DNA from: Rosellinia necatrix
Taxonomy: Eukaryota; Ascomycota; Sordariomycetes; Xylariales; Xylariaceae
Assembly: GCA_021209875.1 (NCBI GenBank)
Contig: JAGYVD010000009.1
Coordinates: 62,001-126,000 of the forward strand
Direction of reading: 5' to 3'
Length of the DNA stretch: 64,000 bases
Both the position numbers and the translations under genes were made by a program. Shown piece after piece: positions 1 to 12,876 of this stretch. The notes beneath the pieces are model-generated. The model saw only the letters and a program-made list of their open reading frames with translations. It ran no database searches and was not told the DNA's origin. The first letter of the stretch is position 1. Each line of letters begins with the position of its first letter.

Positions 1-2109
1 CTTTTTAACATTAAAAACTATATTTTATAAATTTAAAGCTAATATAATTTATATAAAAATATTATTTTTTAAATAAAGCTTTAATATAAATAAAATGAAT
101 ACAACGTTTAATTATATATTAAGTTTTATAAAATTTTATTATAAAATTAATTAATAATTTTTTTTAAAAATAAATATTATATTAATATTTTATATTTTAA
201 AAGTTTAACTGTTAGCAGGTTATTTATTAGTTTTAATATAACGTTATAATTTAATTAGTTTAAAAAAATATATTGGTTTTTTTTAAAAAAGACTTTTATA
301 TAAGTTAGTTTTAAAAATATTAGTTTATAGATTTTTTAATATATTTAAAGTTTTTATTTTTAAAAAAATTTTTTGTTTTTATTTTTATTTTTATAAAAGC
401 TTAGTTTAAAGAGATTTATTTAAATATATTTTTTAAGATAAACTATTTTAAACAAGTTTTTTATAACATTAATAAATAAGTTTTTTATTAATATAAATAT
501 ATTAAATAGGTTATATTTTTTTAATATTTTTATTTTAAATTGTTTTAAATTTATTATAAAATACTTTTAATCATAGCTTTATTTTTTAGCTGTTAATTAT
601 TAAATTGTTTTAAAATTTTAATTTTTTATATATTTGTTTAATTTTCTGATTTTTTTTTAATATTGTTTTAAAAATAAAAAAAATTTAAAATTTTTTAAAA
701 ACTAAATAATAACTAATAAATATTTAATTATAACTTTTATAATTTTAAACTAAATAATTAAATTATTTATATAATTTAAATAAAATTTTATTATTTTATT
801 TATTATAAATTAATTATTATTTTGTTTTAAAACTTGGTTGTTTAAAACGTTTTATTTTTAAATTATTAATTATTAATTTTTAACATAGTTTTTAATATAT
901 AATTAACTTATTTAATAATTTATTTATAATAGTTTAAAAACTAATAATTTTTTTTTTTTTTTTTTTAACTTTTAGTTATTTTTAAATTCAAAATATAAAT
1001 TTTATATTTATTAATAAAAATAGTTATGTTTTAATAATGTATAATATTTAGATTTTTATATTTATTTTGTTTATTTAAATTTAAATTTTTATAAAAATAA
1101 TATTAAATTTTTAAAGCTATAAATTTAGTTAAAATAAATAATTAAACTATTTTAAAAGCTTTAAAAGCTTTATTTATTTTTAAATTAAAACTATTAATAA
1201 TAACAGCTTTAAAATTAATTTAAATTAAAATAGTTTTTATAAAATAAATTTTTTAATATAATTTATTTTATTTAATATTTTGAAAATAATTTTAGCTAAT
1301 ATAATTATAAATATTATCTTTAAAATAAATATTTTTTTATACATATTTTAATTTTTTTAAAAAAAATTATTTTTTTATTTAAATAATTTGTAATAATTTT
1401 TATTTTATTAAATGTTATTATAATTTTTTAAAATTAAATTAAATTATTTTTTCAAAAGCTAGCGTTTTTAATAAACTTTTAAGCTAAAAAACTGCTATAG
1501 CTATAATTTTATAAAGTTTTTATATAAAATATAAAAAGTTTTAGCTTAAAATAATAATAAATAATTAAAGTTTAAAAAATATATTTTTATAAAATTATTT
1601 TATAAATATTTATTAAAATTTTGTCTTTTAAATTAACAACTAAAATTTAATTAAAAATTATTAAAACTTTTATTATTATAAAAACAATAATTTTAAGTTT
1701 TTTTAGCACAGAATTTTTAATTTAAATTATAATAATAAATAATTAAAATTGAAATTATTTTGCTATATTTAAAAATAAACGGTCGGTTAAACTATATTAT
1801 ATTTTTAGGATTTTTTAATGTTATTTTTATAATATTAATTAAATATTTTATATAGTTTTTTTAATATAAAAACTATATTATTTTTCTAAATTTATTAGCT
1901 ATAGTTTAAACCTAAATATTAAATTTGTTTTATTTATTAATGAAAGTTTTAAAGTTAAAGCTTAATTTTTGTTTTATTTTTATAATCTAGGTTAATTTTA
2001 TTAAAAAAAGCAAATTGAAATTAAACAGCTTATTTAATAAATTAAAACTATATATTTTTAAAATATTAGTTATATTTAATTTTTAATTAAACTAATATTT
2101 TAAATAAAT
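1..2109. repeat. AT-rich RIP-degraded block, left part
   Basis: Almost pure A/T sequence in which no open frame of useful length survives on either strand. The rare G and C sit mostly in AGC, GCT, GTT and AAC contexts, as expected after heavy C-to-T and G-to-A change at CpA/TpG. I see no recognisable gene, terminal repeat or promoter. It is probably old transposon sequence continuing beyond the left edge of the window. Confidence 0.7.
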
Positions 2110-2352
2110 TGTTGCACTAGTCACAAATAAGAAGTTAAGGCTTCAGCAATAAGTAATATATTATATAAAAATCTACAGATAAAAAAAGAAAGGGTAAGTA
2201 GGAGGAATTAGCCTACTAGAATTCTAGCTAAGTGCAGGTGTATGGGGTGGGTCTAGTCTGTGCGCTACAGCTGGTTTATGCGTACTAGTTAGCAACAGGT
2301 GTACAGATATTAGTCTGTGCTACATGCATTAGCTAACTAGTTATTTATAACT
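2110..2352. repeat. Left 243-bp terminal direct repeat
   Basis: It matches 8454-8696 over its full length, and the differences I compared are transitions. This left copy is the more AT-rich of the two, for example TTTATGCG against TCTGTGCG. The inner half (about 2200-2340) keeps unusual GC content with near-palindromic short motifs such as GCTGGT...ACCAG. Near the ends lie AGTCACA.ATAA and its inverse TTAT.TGTGACT, so a short inverted repeat is embedded in the unit. Confidence 0.75.
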
Positions 2353-5300
2353 ACTTTTTCTTTTAGAAAAAAAACAGCTAGTTTTTTAAGTTGTGTTTAT
2401 ATTTAAACATATAGTTTTTTAATATATTTTCTAACAAAAAAAAAATCGCTTTAAGTTTTTATTTTATATTATGTTTTTTAAGCTTTTATATTATTAAGTT
2501 ATTATATAAGTTTTTTATATTATATTATTAACTTTTTTATTTATTATTATATTTGTTTTTATTTTTATTTTATTATTTTTTATTATATTATTTTATTATT
2601 ATTTTTATATGCTATATTTAACCTATTATTTTCTGCGGTTTTAAGCTAATTTTTAAACGTTTTAAAAGTTCTGCTATGTTTAAATATTTTTATAGAATTT
2701 TTTAATAATTTTATATTATTTTTAAAGTTTTAAGCAAAATATTATTTATTATTAGTTTTTATTTTTTAAATTATATAATATTATAATTTTTATAATATAT
2801 TTTTAATAACTTAATTTTTTAACTATAAATGTTTTTTTTTTTAAGCTTTATTATTTTATTATTTAAGTTATTAGCTTTTTGTTTTAATAATAAATTATTA
2901 AAATATAATCGTAGTTTATCGGCATAATAATAATTTATTATTTTTATAAAAAAAACATTTAATATAAAAATATTATTGTTTTTATTAATTATTTTAAACT
3001 TTAATTATATTATAAAAAGTCTAGCTTATTAAATAGTTAATTAGTTTTTATAATTATTTTTTTTAAAATTAATATATAGTTATTTATATTAAAATTAAAT
3101 TTTTTTGTTTATAATTAGCTTATTTAATTATATAAGTTTAAGTTTAAATTAAATATTTTTTATTAAATCTATAAATTAAGCAATTTTTTTGTTTTGTTTT
3201 AAGCTTTTATTTTTAAAGTTTTTTTTTTTAAAAGCTTTTTAATTTTTTATTATAGTTTAATTTTTTAATTAAAATAAAAAACATTAAAAATTTTATTTCT
3301 GCTTTATAAAATAATATATTTATTAATTTATATAATAATGCTGCTTATATATAATTTATTATTAAAATATATTTAAATTAATTGTTTTAATAATAATTAA
3401 TATATAGTTGTAATTATTAATTTAAATATTTATTTATAATTTCTGTTTATTTTATAATTTTATAATAACTAGCAGAAACTAAAATATATTTTATATTTAT
3501 TAGCTTATATAACTTATTTATAAATATTAAAATAAATTATAAACATTAATTTAAAATTATTATTATTAATACATTAAATATTTAAAATAGCTTTTTATAA
3601 TATATTTTAGCTGTATTTATTATAATAGCTTATATAATATATAAAATTGTTTAAGCTTTTTTTTAATTAATTTATTATAATAAACGCGTTATTATAACTA
3701 TATTTATTTTAAAACATTTGTTTAAAATTTATTATTAAATATTGCTACATATAATTAAATATTAATAAAAATTTTAGTTTACTTAAAGTTTTATTATATA
3801 ATATTTTTGCTAAACAGCATTTTATATAGTTTATTATATAAATATTATAACTATTTATTAATTTAAGTTATTAATATTTTTTAATATTAATTTTATAGTT
3901 TTATATTTTTTAAATATGCTATAAACATATAATTATAAATTTTTATATTAATTTAATTTTTAAATATAAATAATTTAATATTATTAATTATTTATTTATT
4001 ATTATTAATCTGTTTATTATTTGCTAAAAGTTATTATTTTTAGTTTTTTAGTTTTATATTAATAAATTTTTATATTAAAGTTTTCGCGGTTTTTTTAATA
4101 TTTTTTAATTAGTCGGGGTTTTTTAAATTTTTAGTTTTTATATAAATATATTATTAATATTTAGCAGTTATATTTTATTTAATATAAAATATATTTTATT
4201 ATATTATTTATAAATTAAAATACTATTAAATATTTTTAAGCTTTTTTTATTTTTATATTAATAAATTTTTTATTTTTAAAATAAAACATTTATAACTATA
4301 TTTTTTTCTAATTAAAAATAATAAAAAATCGTATTTTAAAAACAAGTTTGTTTATTTTATTTATTGCAAGTTTAAATATTATTTTGTGCTAAAATATTTT
4401 AAAGCTTAATAATTAATAATTATTAAAAGAAGTTTTTTTATTTATTAACTAGTTTAAATCGCTATTTTTTAAAGCTATAACTATTATTAATATTTTTTAT
4501 TAAAAATTTTATAATTTAACTTAATATTATATAATATTTTTAAAAATAAGCTATTAAATATTAATTTTTTATATAATTAAAATAATACGCTAGAAGCTAC
4601 TTTATTTAAAAGTTAATTTTGTTTTAATAAATAAATTATAATCGTAATATTTTAATAATAATATAAAAGTCAGGGCTTTTTAATATATTAAAAGCTTTAT
4701 TATATTTATTAATTTATTTAAAAGCTTTTTTTTTATTAAACAGTTTATAAAAAACTATTTCATTATATTTATTTATAAACTTTTATAAAAGTTATAAAAT
4801 TTAAAAAACTACATCTTTTATAGTAGTAAATACTTTTTAATTTATTATAGCTTTTATTTTAATAAAATTAATATAAATATTATTAATACTTATTATATAG
4901 CTTAAAAACTTGGTCTGTTATATATAAAATTCTGACTTTTTAAGTTAGCTTATAATTTAACGTTTTATAGTTTTTAAAACATTTTTAAATATATATATAA
5001 TAAGTTTTTATATTATTAAAATAAATAAAAACATTGTTTATATATATATTATAAAAATTATTTAAAAATTAAATAATATATTATTAATATATTTTTAAAA
5101 TATAAAAGTTTATTTATTAAACTAAACAAAAAACTTTATAATAATAAGCTTTATATTTAATATAAAACATAATAAAGTTTTTATTTTTAAATATATTTTA
5201 ATATAATAAAATATTTATTATATATTAATATTTATAAATATTTTAGCATTAAAAATATAAAACAAAGTTTTTTAATAAAAATAATAAATACTAGTTTTTT

Positions 5301-8300
5301 TATAATTTTATTAAATTTTTAATAGTTTATATAAAAACAGAGTTTTTTATTAGTTTTTAATAAATAATATTAAAAAGCATATAATATGTTGTTTAACTTA
5401 ATAAATTTTTTTATAAATTATTAATTAAATATTTTTATATAATATATAGCTTGTTAAATAATATTTTATATAAAAACTATACTTTAAATCTTTTAAAAAC
5501 TTACTGTTTATAAAGTTTAATTTATAATTTATTTATAATTAATAAAAAACAATTTATTTAAATTTTTTTATTAAACATGTTTAATAAGTTATAATATTTA
5601 AAAATATAAGCTCTAGTATTTTTTCTCCGCGTTTTTATTTTTTAATCTTTTTTTTTTTTTAGCCGATTAACTTTTTAATCTAGTAAATATTAATAATTTA
5701 TACTTAGTTATTAATTTTATTTTTATATATTAACATTTTAAAACAATAGCGCTAAAAATAACGATTTAAATATTCGGTTTTTTTATACTAATTTATTCTG
5801 TTTTATTTTATTTAATAAAGTCTAAAAATATAGATCGTTTTTATTTAATATATTTTTTTTTAGTTGAAAGCTTTAAAAGCTTGTTAAACAAAAGTATATT
5901 TTTAAATTTTAGTTTATTTTTTTTATATTTTTTAACATAAAGTCGGGTTTTTTTATAATTTTTATTTTTACTACTAGTACTTTTTTATAAAAGCTTTTTT
6001 TAGTTTTTTTTTTTTAGTTTTTTTAACAGGCATTTTTAAAATCGATACTTTTGTTTTTTTATTCAGCGTTTATTTAATATTTTAAATATTATAACTATAT
6101 TCCGGCTTTATTTATAGCTAATATATAATAATATTTATAATTTTTAATAAATAAAATAAAAAATTAATATATGCTATTTAATATTAAATAATATATTATA
6201 TTTTTAAACTATTTTTTTAATACTATTTTTTATTTTATATTTAAAATATTAATAGATATATTTTTAAATATTTTTCTATATATTTTAAAATTAAATATAA
6301 AACATAATTAATTTTTAATCTAATTTTTGTTATATTTAATTATTAGTTTAAATTTAAACTTATTTTTAATAAATAAGTTTAACAGTTTTATAATTTTTTA
6401 ATAAAAATATGTTTATATTTATATATATACCAGCTTTTATATTATTAAATACGTTAAAAATAATAAATAATAATCTATTATTATATAAAATATAAATATA
6501 TAATAAAAGTTTTTATTTAAATAATTATTTATTAAGTTTTTTATTTTTATGTAATAATATTATTTTTAAAAAAGTTTATTTTTTAAAGTTATTTTTTTGT
6601 TTTTTTGTTACGTTTTTTAATTTTAAAAAAGCTGGTTTAAACTTATTTATAATTATATTTATATAAGCATTATATTAAGCCTGATCTATAGCTTTTATAA
6701 AACAGTTTTTAATAACATGTTTTTTTATTTATATTAAAAATATTTATTTTTAGCCATTAATTATTTTATTTTTTATAAACATATTTACTAGCAAAGTTAA
6801 TCGTGTTATTATAATTAAAAAAGTTTAATATAATAAATATATATTATATTTTATAAGTTATTTTTATTTTATAAGCTTTATTTTTTTTAATTATTTATAA
6901 ATAAATAATAAACTATTTAAATATAATATTTTATATAAATATTAAAATTTATAATATTTTTAAATATTTAAATATAGTTTTAATAATTATATAAAATAAT
7001 AACTTATTTTTAAATTTTTTTTTTCTAGTTTTATTAAAGCATGTTTTTTAATAAAATATATAAAATCCGTTTTAAATTATATAAATCTAGCAAGCATATA
7101 TTTATTAAAGTTTAAAGCTTTATAGTCGGCTTTTATTTTTTTAAAACATTTATATTTTTATAAATATTATATAAATATTGTATTAAATTTTTAAAGTTGT
7201 AATTATATTTAAATATTTATTAAATAAATATAAAACTAAGTTTTAAATGTTTTTTAGCAAAATAAAACTTAATATCGTTTATTTTTGCGTTATTACTAGC
7301 AAATTAATCTGCGTTTATTTTAAAACAGTTAGTTATATTTTAATATTATATTTTAAATTTTATTTTATTTTTAAAACGTTATTATAAAATTTATTTATAA
7401 ATATTTTAATCGATTTTTATATTTTTTTTAAAATTTTAAAAATAAATATTTTTTATATAACTTAATAAATAAACTACTTATTAATTAAATTTATTTAATA
7501 AGTTTTAAATATAGTTATAATTAGTTATTATAAGTTTTAGTTCAGCTATAATATAATTTATAACTATATTATTATTTTAGCTTTTAAATAATTTAAATAT
7601 AAAAAGTTTATATTTTTGTTTTATTTATATAATTTGTTTAATTTTTATTATATTTTAATAAAGCTTTTTAAATATTAAATTATTATTTTTAAATTATTAT
7701 TAGCTTTATTTTAATATTTTTAAATTATATTTATTTTTTATTAAATATTTTTTATATTTTATAATATAAACGTTATATTTTATAGCTTATTTTATAATAG
7801 TTTTTATTTATTTAATAATATAATATATAATAAAATAATAATTAGTTATTATTTATTAAAAAGTTATTAATATATATATTTTAATTTTTATTTTATTAAA
7901 AAAATAATAAAAATAAAAAAGTTTATATAAAGTTTATAAATAATTTTATATTAATAAATCTATTAAAATTAAACTTAACAAAATTGCTTTTTTATAAGTT
8001 TTAAAAAAGCCTGTTAATTGCTTTTATAGCAATTATAATAAAATTTTATATTAAAATGCTGACCGTTTTATAAAAAACTTATAAGTTTTATTATATAAAA
8101 CAGCTTAAAAGTCCCAAGTTTTAATTTATAAATAAAATTTTTAAATAAAATTAAATAATAAGTTTTATATAGTTTTAATTTTAATACTAGCTTTAATAAT
8201 TAAATATATTATATTAAGTTTTTTAAAAATAACTTAAATATATTTAGTTTTAAATATATTATTAAAAGTTTTTTTAATAAAATATGCCAGGGATTTAAAA

Positions 8301-8453
8301 ATTTTACATAATAAAATAACATCCTAACATGCTAAGTTTTTAATATGTTTACAAGTACTGCTAGCAGTAAAAATCGATATTATATTATTGTTTTCGTATA
8401 AAAAATATTTAAAAAAGCAGTTTTAATGCTTTAAAATAAGGTGATCTATAGAT

Positions 8454-8696
8454 TGTTGCACTAGTTATAAATAAAAAGTTAAAGCTTCAGCAATAAATAA
8501 TATATTATATAAAAATCTACAGATAAAAAAAGAAAAGGTAAGTGGAAGGAATTAGCCCACTAGAATTCTGGCTAAGTGCAGGTGTGTGGGGTAGGTCCAG
8601 TCTGTGCGCTACAGCTGGTCTGTGCGCACCAGTTGGCAACAGGTGTACGGATACTGGTCCGTGCCACATGCATTGGCCAACCAGTTATCTGTGACT
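8454..8696. repeat. Right 243-bp terminal direct repeat
   Basis: Less mutated partner of the repeat at 2110-2352. The GC-rich core from about 8540 to 8690 contains several CCAG/CTGG and GTGCGCACCAG-like near-palindromes. It ends with TTATCTGTGACT and is followed by TAAAT. Confidence 0.75.
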
Positions 8697-9784
8697 TAAA
8701 TTATTTATTTTAATAATTAATTTTATTTTTTATAGTTTAAATAATAACTAGCCGTTATTTATTAATTTTTATTTTATATAATTATATTTTGTTATTGTTT
8801 AAAAATATTTTTTATAGTTTAAGTTTAATAAAAAATAGTTTTTATTTTTTAATTAAAAAATAATAAATAGTTTAATAAAATATAAAAATTATTATATATA
8901 TTATTTTTTTATTTATAATCTAGTGTTTTATGTTTTATATTTAAAGTTAATTAATTTATTTATTATTAATTATTACAAAAAAAAAAAAAAAAGTTTTTAT
9001 AATTTATTAATTGTTTCACAGTAAAAGAAAATCTTAAAATAATATTACGATTCGCAGTTAATATATAAAAGCTTTTATATTAATGCTATAAACAAAAATT
9101 TTAAAATATAAAAAAAAAAAAAAAAGGAAAAATAAAAGCTAAATAAAAAACTAATAATTTATACTAGCTTTTTGCTACAACTAAAACCATATAAAATTAT
9201 AAGTCTATTATATTTACTATAGTTTGCTTATCTTAAGTTTATTTGTTTATTGTTTAGCAGTATAATAAAATAAATATAATAAATAACCGGTTAAGCAGCA
9301 GTGTAATAAATAGCTTTAGCAGATATATATATTAACCGGTGCTGCCAGCATTTATATACGGGGTAAGTCTTGCAAGATAAGTTGTCTTATCGAGGGGTAA
9401 GCGGACCAGGTTATCTCTAGGTTGTAACAGCTTCAGTTATTATTTTAAACAGTATAATTTTAATATAAAAATATTTATAACTTTATTTTTTTTTCTTTTT
9501 ATTTTTATTATAACTATAATTTTTATATTTAAAACGTTTTACTATATTAATATTATTTATTTATAACGTTAATTTTGTCAACTTTAAAAATTAATAATAA
9601 AGTTTATAATAATTATATTAACTATTGTTTTAAAATGCTACTTTATTTAAATTGTTTTTTAAAACATATTTATTATTTAATTTTATTAAAAAATTAAATT
9701 ATTTTTTTTATTATAGTGTTTTTAGCATATTAATTAATTAATTATTTAAAAAAATTTAATGTTTTTTAAATAATAAAAATTAAA
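8697..9784. repeat. AT-rich block with one GC-richer island
   Basis: RIP-degraded sequence without genes. An island at about 9340-9430 (CGGGGTAAG..., TTATCGAGGGGTAAGCGGACC) is far less A/T-biased than its surroundings and probably belongs to a separate transposon remnant. Two copies of CCGGTT-containing sequence near 9285 and 9335 flank it on the left. Function unknown. Confidence 0.5.
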
Positions 9785-10847
9785 CTTTAATTTTATAATA
9801 AATATAAAAACAGCAGTTAAAATAATACCTAACTATACTTATATATTAAAAAAAAAACTAAAGTTAAAAAAAAAAAAAACTATATATAGGGCCGACGGCC
9901 GGAATTCTTACTTATATGTACTACTGGCTATTCACTACGTGACTGGCCTACTTACCACATTTACTACTCCATACCTGTACCTGCCTAGCCAGGTGGCCAA
10001 TCAGGGATCGGCTGGCCGGTTGGCCAGCCAGCCAATCAGAGATCGCCATCATGGCTGTGGGCCATGACATAAAATATTTTAAACAAGCTAAAAATATAAT
10101 AATAATTAATATTTAACAGCCGATTTAAAAAATATTTTAATTAAACTAAAAAAATATTATAAAAATATTTAAAAAAAAAAAAAAAAAAAACTATTAAAAC
10201 AATAATAAAAATAGATTAAAGCAGCTAAAAAAAATATATTTGTTAAAATATATAATAATAATAATTTACTGCAAGATAAAATATAGCTGAAATTATAAAT
10301 ACTATAATAAATAATTTGATTAAAAATAAACTAAATAAAAATTCATTAATTAATATAATAAATAAAAACTAAAAATTAAAAACTTTTTAATTTTAATTAA
10401 TTATATATATTAAAAATATTTTTCTACTGCTTAAAAGTATAAATTTAAAAGTCGCTAGTTTAAGTTTTAAATATAATATAAACTATTTAAAAAAATTAGC
10501 TTAATATATTTTCAGTTTCATATATAGCTAAAAATTTAAGCTAAGTTTTTTTATAAAAAAAAGATTATTATAGCTTAAAGCTATAATAACAATTTTTAAT
10601 TAACTAACTAGCCGACTGGCCAGCTGATTTTTAATTAGCTTTTTAGCTTAAGCAGGTATAAGCATAAAGTAGTAAATATAATAAGCTAGTCACGTAGTAA
10701 ATAACTAGTAGTATATACAAGTAGGAATTCTGGCCGTCGGCCCTATATATAGTTTTTTTTTTTCTTCAACCTTAGTTTTTCTTCCTAATACATAGGTATA
10801 GTTGAATCTTTTCAACTGCCGTTATTGCAGCCATCACAACTTGTAGG
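9785..10847. mobile_element. Fold-back (long terminal inverted repeat) element
   Basis: Two arms in inverted orientation, about 9785-10070 and 10562-10847, share sequence such as CTATATATAGGGCCGACGGCC next to GAATTC. About 490 bp of AT-rich DNA lies between them. The arms differ mainly by transitions, consistent with RIP. The pattern is uneven: the left arm is decayed on its outer side but GC-rich inside (9890-10070), whereas the right arm is intact outside (10735-10847) and decayed inside. No transposase frame is visible, so it is a non-autonomous MITE-like or fold-back element, or two inverted copies of one repeat. Outer boundaries are approximate and no target duplication was identified. 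Confidence 0.65.
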
Positions 10848-12031
10848 TCTTGAAGGGCCTGGGCGCTGATCTCACTAGTGGACGTCTGGTTCCAAGCTCA
10901 GGGGCTCGCTGGCTAGGCTGCTCCGGGATGCTACTAGGCAACTCGGGTGAAGAGGCAGCTGGTGCATGGCTCTCCACAGCTTCGGCAGCGGCGCCGCCAC
11001 GCTCATGCTGGCAACGATCTGGAGGCGATACCGCTAAACTGGCCGCCAAGTCCGTAAATCTGCGCCTGCTGGGTGCAGGCTTGCATCTGAATCGGATTTT
11101 TTGCATATGGCTACTTACTTTAGGTTCAGCTCTAGCTATTATATTGTAGAGCGGCGTAATGTTATTGCTGCGGTTTATAACGAATTTTATGAGCATGAGC
11201 TTAACATCGGATATTTAAAAGCCATGAAGATTTTTGCGGTAAACGTAATAATCCTATAACGACTGACCCAGGTCGGACCAGCTCGGCGCATTAGCGTAGT
11301 CGGCTTGGTCCTTTGCTGCTGCTTTTATTCCAGAACTTGACCTTGCTAACGACCAGGCTTGCATTATGGTCGGTTAGAAGTGCGGAATTCTGCCTAACGT
11401 GACTTTTAAAAATGGTATAATCGAATGTATGACTCTTTACTTAACGTGTGGATTGAACTGTCGCGGGGTGTAACGCGAGTGAACCCCGAAGGGTATATGG
11501 GGGATAATGACAACAGAGAGCTGACGGGTGCAGTTCAAGACCAGATTGACGAAATAGGTGAGCGAAATGCCCAATAAATGCTGGAGGTTTTCCCCGACGT
11601 CGAGAACGTGGAAGGCATCGAGAAAGACGGTCGTGCCGTTCTTGTGTTTTGGTCGACTCGCTGCCATCTCCCGCAATCCCCTTCAGCGAACAAAGGGTAA
11701 CTAACTACCTACGTACCGGGTATTGGCCGACACACGCCAATCCAATCTTGTGGTTGTGCTTGAAAACGTCTGCCATTCCCTCCCTACCCTACCATTCAAT
11801 CTTGGATAGAACACAACACAGCACTTGATGCATGCGTGACTCGCTCTTGCCAAAATCCAGAGCACCGTCCACTCATGGACCAGCTGAAGACATTAAAACC
11901 TCATACTCGTGCCTCTTGCCCGGGAGACGACCGCCATTCCGCCCGCGCCCAAGCCAAGAAGACGCGTCGGAAACACGTCGACGCGCATAAGAACGTGATA
12001 CATGTACATATCCCTCCCCCGATGTCCCCAG
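10848..12031. other. Transition zone without a convincing gene
   Basis: Sequence composition returns to normal here. Frames are open on both strands at 10834-11196, encoding proline/alanine/serine-rich text, and on the minus strand at 11437-11676. I recognise no family, and overlapping open frames on both strands argue for chance or a transposon fragment. Nothing else can be supported. Confidence 0.4.
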
Positions 12032-12876
12032 ATGCCTCACTGGGCTTACAGTATGCTCAACTCGCAATGTGACACGGAAGAAGCCTATATCTGCCAATTT
12101 TCGCCCCTGATCCTCCTCCAGACCAAGTCCTACAACACCCTCTATCCTATTCGTCAGGATGACTCCAAGCGAAAAATCGTGTTCGATCTCTCTTCTTTCC
12201 CTGTTGACAGCTACCAAGTCTCTTTTAACGCCATCCTAGAGGGTCTGTTCTGTCAAAAGGCCCCCCCTAGCAAGCCATCCTATCTCGATCCGCTCCAGCA
12301 AAGTCTCGTCGATGCCCTAAGTCTTCTACACGCTTACAGCATCTCATTCCTCAAGGTGAGGAGCACCCCATCTGACACCCTTCTTGGTCTCACTTACGTC
12401 CCGTTGACATTACGTATCCCCCCATAGTTGCTCACGCGACTAGCTGCATCACCTCGGCCCACCGTGCTCGGCCTCGCAAGCCAACAGGCCCTCGCGGTCC
12501 ACCTAAGGGACCATCCAACCTATTAACATGACAAATATTGTTTTAACGTCAGCCTACTGACGGCAGAGCTGGCCCATCGGATTGCCTACTGTCTCGCCGT
12601 GCGCAGCATGGCCGAAAAGAGCTGCGAGGTCCTAGAATTATTCTCTAGCGGACTTTTGCTATTGACCGAGCCCGATACGCCACCTGACGAAACCCACAGG
12701 ACCTTTCTAATTCACGCGCTCGTGCGGCTATGTCTGCGAAACACCCTGGTGGTAATGCTGTGCTGGATTAGGACTTGGAAGCCAAGCTCCTGGTCGATTT
12801 TCCTGCAATGGTCGCGCGGTTCGTTTGCTGCGGAGCCGAAGTTGCGTCGGTCCTAAAACAACTAGACAGAAAATAA
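12032..12876 (+). CDS. Hypothetical protein, possibly decayed (in-frame TAA)
   Basis: Proposed exons are 12032-12355, 12428-12721 and 12772-12876. Intron 1 has a GTGAGG donor and a CCATAG acceptor and keeps the frame. Intron 2 (GTGCGG...GATTAG) is weaker, but it joins a frame ending in a helical, protein-like tail (LEAKLLVDFPAMVARF). The whole chain would be about 240 codons but contains one TAA at 12524-12526, which is one C-to-T change in CpA context away from CAA. An upstream in-frame ATG lies at 12002. No family is recognised; the composition suggests an all-helical soluble protein. It could be a pseudogene touched by RIP or a misread gene, and whether it is a gene at all is uncertain. 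Confidence 0.35.

Larger units (their letters stand above)
2110..8696. mobile_element. LTR-like element, about 6.6 kb, RIP-degraded
   Basis: Two 243-bp direct repeats (2110-2352 and 8454-8696) bound 6.1 kb of extremely AT-rich sequence. The repeats are flanked by TAAAT on the outer left (2105-2109) and outer right (8697-8701). That is a possible 5-bp target duplication, but it is weak evidence in such AT-rich DNA. The interior has no surviving open frame, and I could not place reverse transcriptase or integrase motifs on either strand, so superfamily and orientation are unknown. No clear primer-binding site or polypurine tract remains. The repeat starts with TG but ends in CT rather than CA, which is unusual for an LTR. 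A pair of inserted short elements is the alternative. Confidence 0.6.

Noticed and set aside
2353..8453. Search for reverse transcriptase or integrase motifs in the left element
   Set aside because: No ordered set of landmarks could be read on either strand, so no superfamily is claimed.
10834..11196. Open frames of about 100-120 codons on both strands next to the fold-back element
   Set aside because: They overlap each other, are of low complexity (Pro/Ala/Ser) and show no transposase or known-protein motif.
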